Shown one piece after another: positions 61,326 to 64,000 of a DNA stretch of 64,000 nucleotides (the stretch's first letter is position 1; each line of letters starts with the position of its first letter). A program made the position numbers and the translations under genes. A model generated the notes under the pieces. It was not told the origin of the DNA. It made no database searches and was given only the letters and a program-made list of their open reading frames with translations. This DNA is from Pseudoroseicyclus aestuarii. GTDB lineage: Bacteria; Pseudomonadota; Alphaproteobacteria; Rhodobacterales; Rhodobacteraceae. The stretch is from assembly GCF_003217255.1 (NCBI RefSeq), contig NZ_QJTE01000001.1, forward strand, positions 62,001-126,000. Reading direction: 5' to 3'.

Positions 61326-62426
61326 TCAGCCGCGGGCGTCTTGCAGCGCCCCTGGCAGGGCCTCGGCGAGGCGGGCGAGGTCGGCCTCGGTTCCGGCGCT
61401 GATGCGGATGCAGCGGCTGAGCGGCGCGGGGCCGGGCATGCGCACGAAGACTCCGCGCGCGGCGAGGCCGGACAGAACGCGGGCGGCGAAGGCGCCGTCC
61501 TGCCCGCAGTCCACGGCGGTGAAGTTCGCGGCGCTGGGCAGGGCGGCCAGGCCGTTCCCGGCGGCGATGCCGGCGATGCGGTCCTGCGCCTGCGCCACCT
61601 TGCCTCGGACCTGCGCCAGCCAGTCCTGATCGCCAAGCGCGGCAAGCGCGCCGGCCTGCGCGATGCGGCCCATGCCGAAGTGGTTGCGGACCCGGTCGAA
61701 GCTGGCGATCAGATCGGCCGGCCCGAGCGCCCAGCCGACCCGCAGCCCGGCAAGGCCGTAGGCCTTGGAGAAGGTGCGCATGCGGATCACGCGCGGATCG
61801 GCGGGATCGATCCGCGGCGCGGCGGGGGCGAAATCGACATAGGCCTCGTCGAGCACGAGGAGCGCGCCTTCGGGGATACCGTTGACCATGCGCTCGATGA
61901 CCTCGGGCGGGTGGCAGGTGCCCATCGGGTTGTCGGGATTGGCGAGGTAGATCAGCTTCGCGCCGACCTCGCGCGCCTTGTCCAGCAGCGCCCCCGGATC
62001 CTCGTAATCACCGCGGTAAGGCACCTTGTGCAGCATGCCGCCGAAGCCCGCGACATGGAAGGCGAAGGTTGGATAGGCGCCCTCGCTGGTGACCACGGCA
62101 TCGCCGGGGCCGACAGTCAGCCGCACCAGCAGGCCGAGCAGCCCGTCGATCCCTTCGCCGAGGCGGATATGCTCCGCCCCGCAGCCGTGGTGGGCGGCGA
62201 GGGCGGCGCGCAACTCCTGCGCCTCGGGGTCGGCGTACATCCAGACCTCTGCCGCCGCCGCGCGCATCGCCTCCACGGCGCGGGGGGAGGGGCCGAAGAC
62301 GCTTTCGTTGGCGCCGAGGCGGGCGGCGAAGGGGCGGCCCGCCGCCCGCTCCAGCGTTTCGGGCCCGGTGAAGGGCACCGTCGCCGGCAGCCCGGCGGCG
62401 AGCGGCGTGAGCCGCGGGTCCGTCAC
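61326..62426 (-). CDS. hisC: Histidinol-phosphate aminotransferase family protein
   Basis: PLP class I/II aminotransferase, 366 residues, for the seventh step of histidine synthesis and possibly also aromatic amino acids. The PLP lysine is K221 in [15 protein letters not shown]. Other marks are [12 protein letters not shown] near residue 38, NPDNPMGT, and [10 protein letters not shown]. Its start overlaps the valS stop by 4 bases. Because HisC-like enzymes differ in specificity, the assignment is by family. Confidence 0.85.
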   Translation of the reverse strand: MTDPRLTPLAAGLPATVPFTGPETLERAAGRPFAARLGANESVFGPSPRAVEAMRAAAAEVWMYADPEAQELRAALAAHHGCGAEHIRLGEGIDGLLGLLVRLTVGPGDAVVTSEGAYPTFAFHVAGFGGMLHKVPYRGDYEDPGALLDKAREVGAKLIYLANPDNPMGTCHPPEVIERMVNGIPEGALLVLDEAYVDFAPAAPRIDPADPRVIRMRTFSKAYGLAGLRVGWALGPADLIASFDRVRNHFGMGRIAQAGALAALGDQDWLAQVRGKVAQAQDRIAGIAAGNGLAALPSAANFTAVDCGQDGAFAARVLSGLAARGVFVRMPGPAPLSRCIRISAGTEADLARLAEALPGALQDARG

Positions 62427-64000
62427 GCGATCTCGTCCAGTCGGGCGATGGCCTCGGCGAGGCGGGCACGCTCCTCCATCCGGGCGGCGAGGTTGGCGCG
62501 CGTCTCGGCTACGACCTCCTCGGGGGCGCTGGCGGCGAACTTGGGGTTGTTCGCCCGGCCCTCAAGGCCGCGGATCTCCTTGTCGAGCTTGGCGAGGCTC
62601 TTCTCCAGTCGCGCCTTCTCGGCACCCGCGTCGATCAGGTCGGCCAGCGGCATCGCCAGCGTCGCGCCGGGCAGGGGCACAGTGATCGCGCCGCGGGGCG
62701 CCACTTCGGCCTCTGTCACTTCGCCGATCTTCGCCAGACGGCGGATCATCGCGGCATTCGCCTCCCAGGCCTGGCGGACCTGCGCATCCGCGCCGATCAG
62801 CACCACCGGCACTTCGAGGCTGGCGGGCACGTTCATCTGCGCGCGGGCCGAGCGGACGCCGTCGATCATCGCGATGGCCAGCCGCATCTCGGCCTCGGCC
62901 GCCGGATCGGCAAAGCTGTCCTCGGGCCGGTCGGCATGGACCAGCATCTTCGGGCGGTTGCCGGTGGTCTGCCACAGCTCTTCGGTGATGAAGGGCATGA
63001 AGGGGTGCAGCAGGATCATGCAGCGGTCGAGGACATAGGCCATGACGGCGCGCGTCTCGGCCTTCGTGGCCTCGTCGCCGTCCATCAGCAGCGGCTTGGC
63101 AAACTCGACGTACCAGTCGCAGACCACGCCCCAGGTGAAGGCATAGAGCGTGTTCGCCGCCTCGTTGAAGCGGTAGGCGGTCAGCGCGGCATCGACCTCG
63201 GCCCGCGCCTTGGCGGTCTCGGCGAGGATCCAGCGGTTGACGGGCGCGGTCGCGGCGGGGGCGGCGGTTTGCGTGGCGTGCCCCTCCCAAACGCCGTTCA
63301 TCTCGGCGAAGCGGCAGGCATTCCACAGCTTGGTGCCGAAGTTGCGCGTGCCCTTGATCCGGTCGAGCGAGAGCTTCAGCACCCCGCCCATCGCCGCCAT
63401 CTGCGCATTGGCGAAGCGCAGCGCATCGGCGCCGAACTCGTCGATGATGTCGATGGGGTCGATGACATTGCCCAGCACCTTGGACATCTTCACGCCCTTC
63501 TCGTCGCGGACGAGCTGGTGCAGGTAGACGTCGTGAAAGGGCACCTCGTCCACGGTGGCAAGCTGCATCATCATCATCCGGGCGACCCAGAAGAAGAGGA
63601 TGTCCTGCCCGGTCACGAGGACGGAGGAGGGGAAGTACTTCTCCATCTCTTCCGTCTGCTCGGGCCAGCCCATCGTGCCGATCGGCCAGAGGCCGGAGCT
63701 GAACCAGGTGTCGAGAACGTCGGGATCGCGCCAGACCGGGTAGACCAGCTTCGAGGGGTCCTGGTTCGTGGCGTAATCGGCCAGGCTCTGCGCCAGCACG
63801 TCCAGCGCCTCGGCCCGGTCGGCGACCTCGGTCACGCGGGCATGGCTGAGCGGGGAGGGGAGATCGGCGATCTCGTCCTGGAAGGCACTCGTCACCTCCT
63901 CCAGCGCCTCGCCGGTGTGCATCACGGCGCCGGTGTGCACCATGCCGCCCTCGAGCAGCAGGCCGAGGACATCGACATCGTCGAGGTTGCCGTCGCCGCC
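62423..64000 (-). CDS. valS: Valine-tRNA ligase, C-terminal part (runs off the window)
   Basis: The last 525 residues of a class I synthetase; the frame stays open to the window edge, so the N-terminal half lies outside. Visible are [20 protein letters not shown], the KMSKS loop [10 protein letters not shown], the anticodon-binding domain ([27 protein letters not shown]) and the C-terminal coiled coil ([20 protein letters not shown]). These fix the identity as ValRS rather than IleRS or LeuRS. The stop overlaps the hisC start, suggesting coupled expression. Confidence 0.95.
   Translation of the reverse strand, partial: GGDGNLDDVDVLGLLLEGGMVHTGAVMHTGEALEEVTSAFQDEIADLPSPLSHARVTEVADRAEALDVLAQSLADYATNQDPSKLVYPVWRDPDVLDTWFSSGLWPIGTMGWPEQTEEMEKYFPSSVLVTGQDILFFWVARMMMMQLATVDEVPFHDVYLHQLVRDEKGVKMSKVLGNVIDPIDIIDEFGADALRFANAQMAAMGGVLKLSLDRIKGTRNFGTKLWNACRFAEMNGVWEGHATQTAAPAATAPVNRWILAETAKARAEVDAALTAYRFNEAANTLYAFTWGVVCDWYVEFAKPLLMDGDEATKAETRAVMAYVLDRCMILLHPFMPFITEELWQTTGNRPKMLVHADRPEDSFADPAAEAEMRLAIAMIDGVRSARAQMNVPASLEVPVVLIGADAQVRQAWEANAAMIRRLAKIGEVTEAEVAPRGAITVPLPGATLAMPLADLIDAGAEKARLEKSLAKLDKEIRGLEGRANNPKFAASAPEEVVAETRANLAARMEERARLAEAIARLDEIA

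Overview
The window is high-GC, densely packed chromosomal DNA from an alphaproteobacterium, most probably a member of the Rhodobacteraceae (Roseobacter/Rhodobacter group). The grounds are GcrA (an alphaproteobacterial cell-cycle regulator), the Hsp20-DUF1150 pair, a Sinorhizobium-type choline importer, the yajC-secD-secF to ccm gene order, and a dispersed intergenic element with a CCCCCGGRATATTT box that I associate with this family. No genus is assigned.

Layout. 1-6000: an oligopeptide importer operon (oppABCDF). 6000-9000: a choline importer (choXWV, minus strand). 9200-17600: a GNAT acetyltransferase, gcrA, rimO, the overlapping pair argD-argF, a Nudix protein and hrpB. 17600-20400: rpmB, a small lipoprotein and lepA. 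20400-22000: a small accessory patch holding an AT-rich orphan membrane-anchored protein, a 7-base tandem repeat, and a REP-associated tyrosine transposase (RAYT) with two REP pairs, one of them lying in frame inside the transposase gene. 22000-29900: stress-type small proteins (DUF3072, entericidin), an esterase, glyA, nadK, nhaA, a TerB/J-domain protein, a nuclease/phosphatase-fold enzyme, a cupin and wrbA. 30000-38700: a drug exporter, a zincin, gltX, a CDF metal exporter, an SH3 protein, DUF1328, a dimethylglycine/sarcosine dehydrogenase-like flavoprotein and DUF1203. 38700-46700: DUF465, Hsp20-DUF1150, then a long minus-strand run yajC-secD-secF-tauE-Mth938-ccmA-ccmB-ccmC-ccmD-ccmG. 46900-64000: serS, a DEAD-box helicase, an acyl-CoA synthetase, two ABC exporters, a Crp-family regulator, tRNA-Gly(TCC), ygfZ, a phosphatase, a glyoxylate aminotransferase, an AT3 acyltransferase, hisC and the 3' part of valS.

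Working together. Most of the window is housekeeping: translation (rpmB, lepA, gltX, serS, valS, rimO), secretion (Sec), cytochrome c maturation (ccm), and arginine and histidine synthesis. A methylated-amine theme is visible but unlinked: choline uptake, a DMG/sarcosine dehydrogenase-like enzyme, serine hydroxymethyltransferase and a serine/alanine-glyoxylate type aminotransferase could carry choline carbon towards glycine and serine. The strongest unusual signal is the RAYT/REP patch, where a complete inverted REP pair occupies residues 89-115 of a transposase that keeps its catalytic motifs. A second is the Crp-family regulator, whose domain-like sequence runs upstream of every normal start codon. 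I found no prophage, CRISPR array or defence island.
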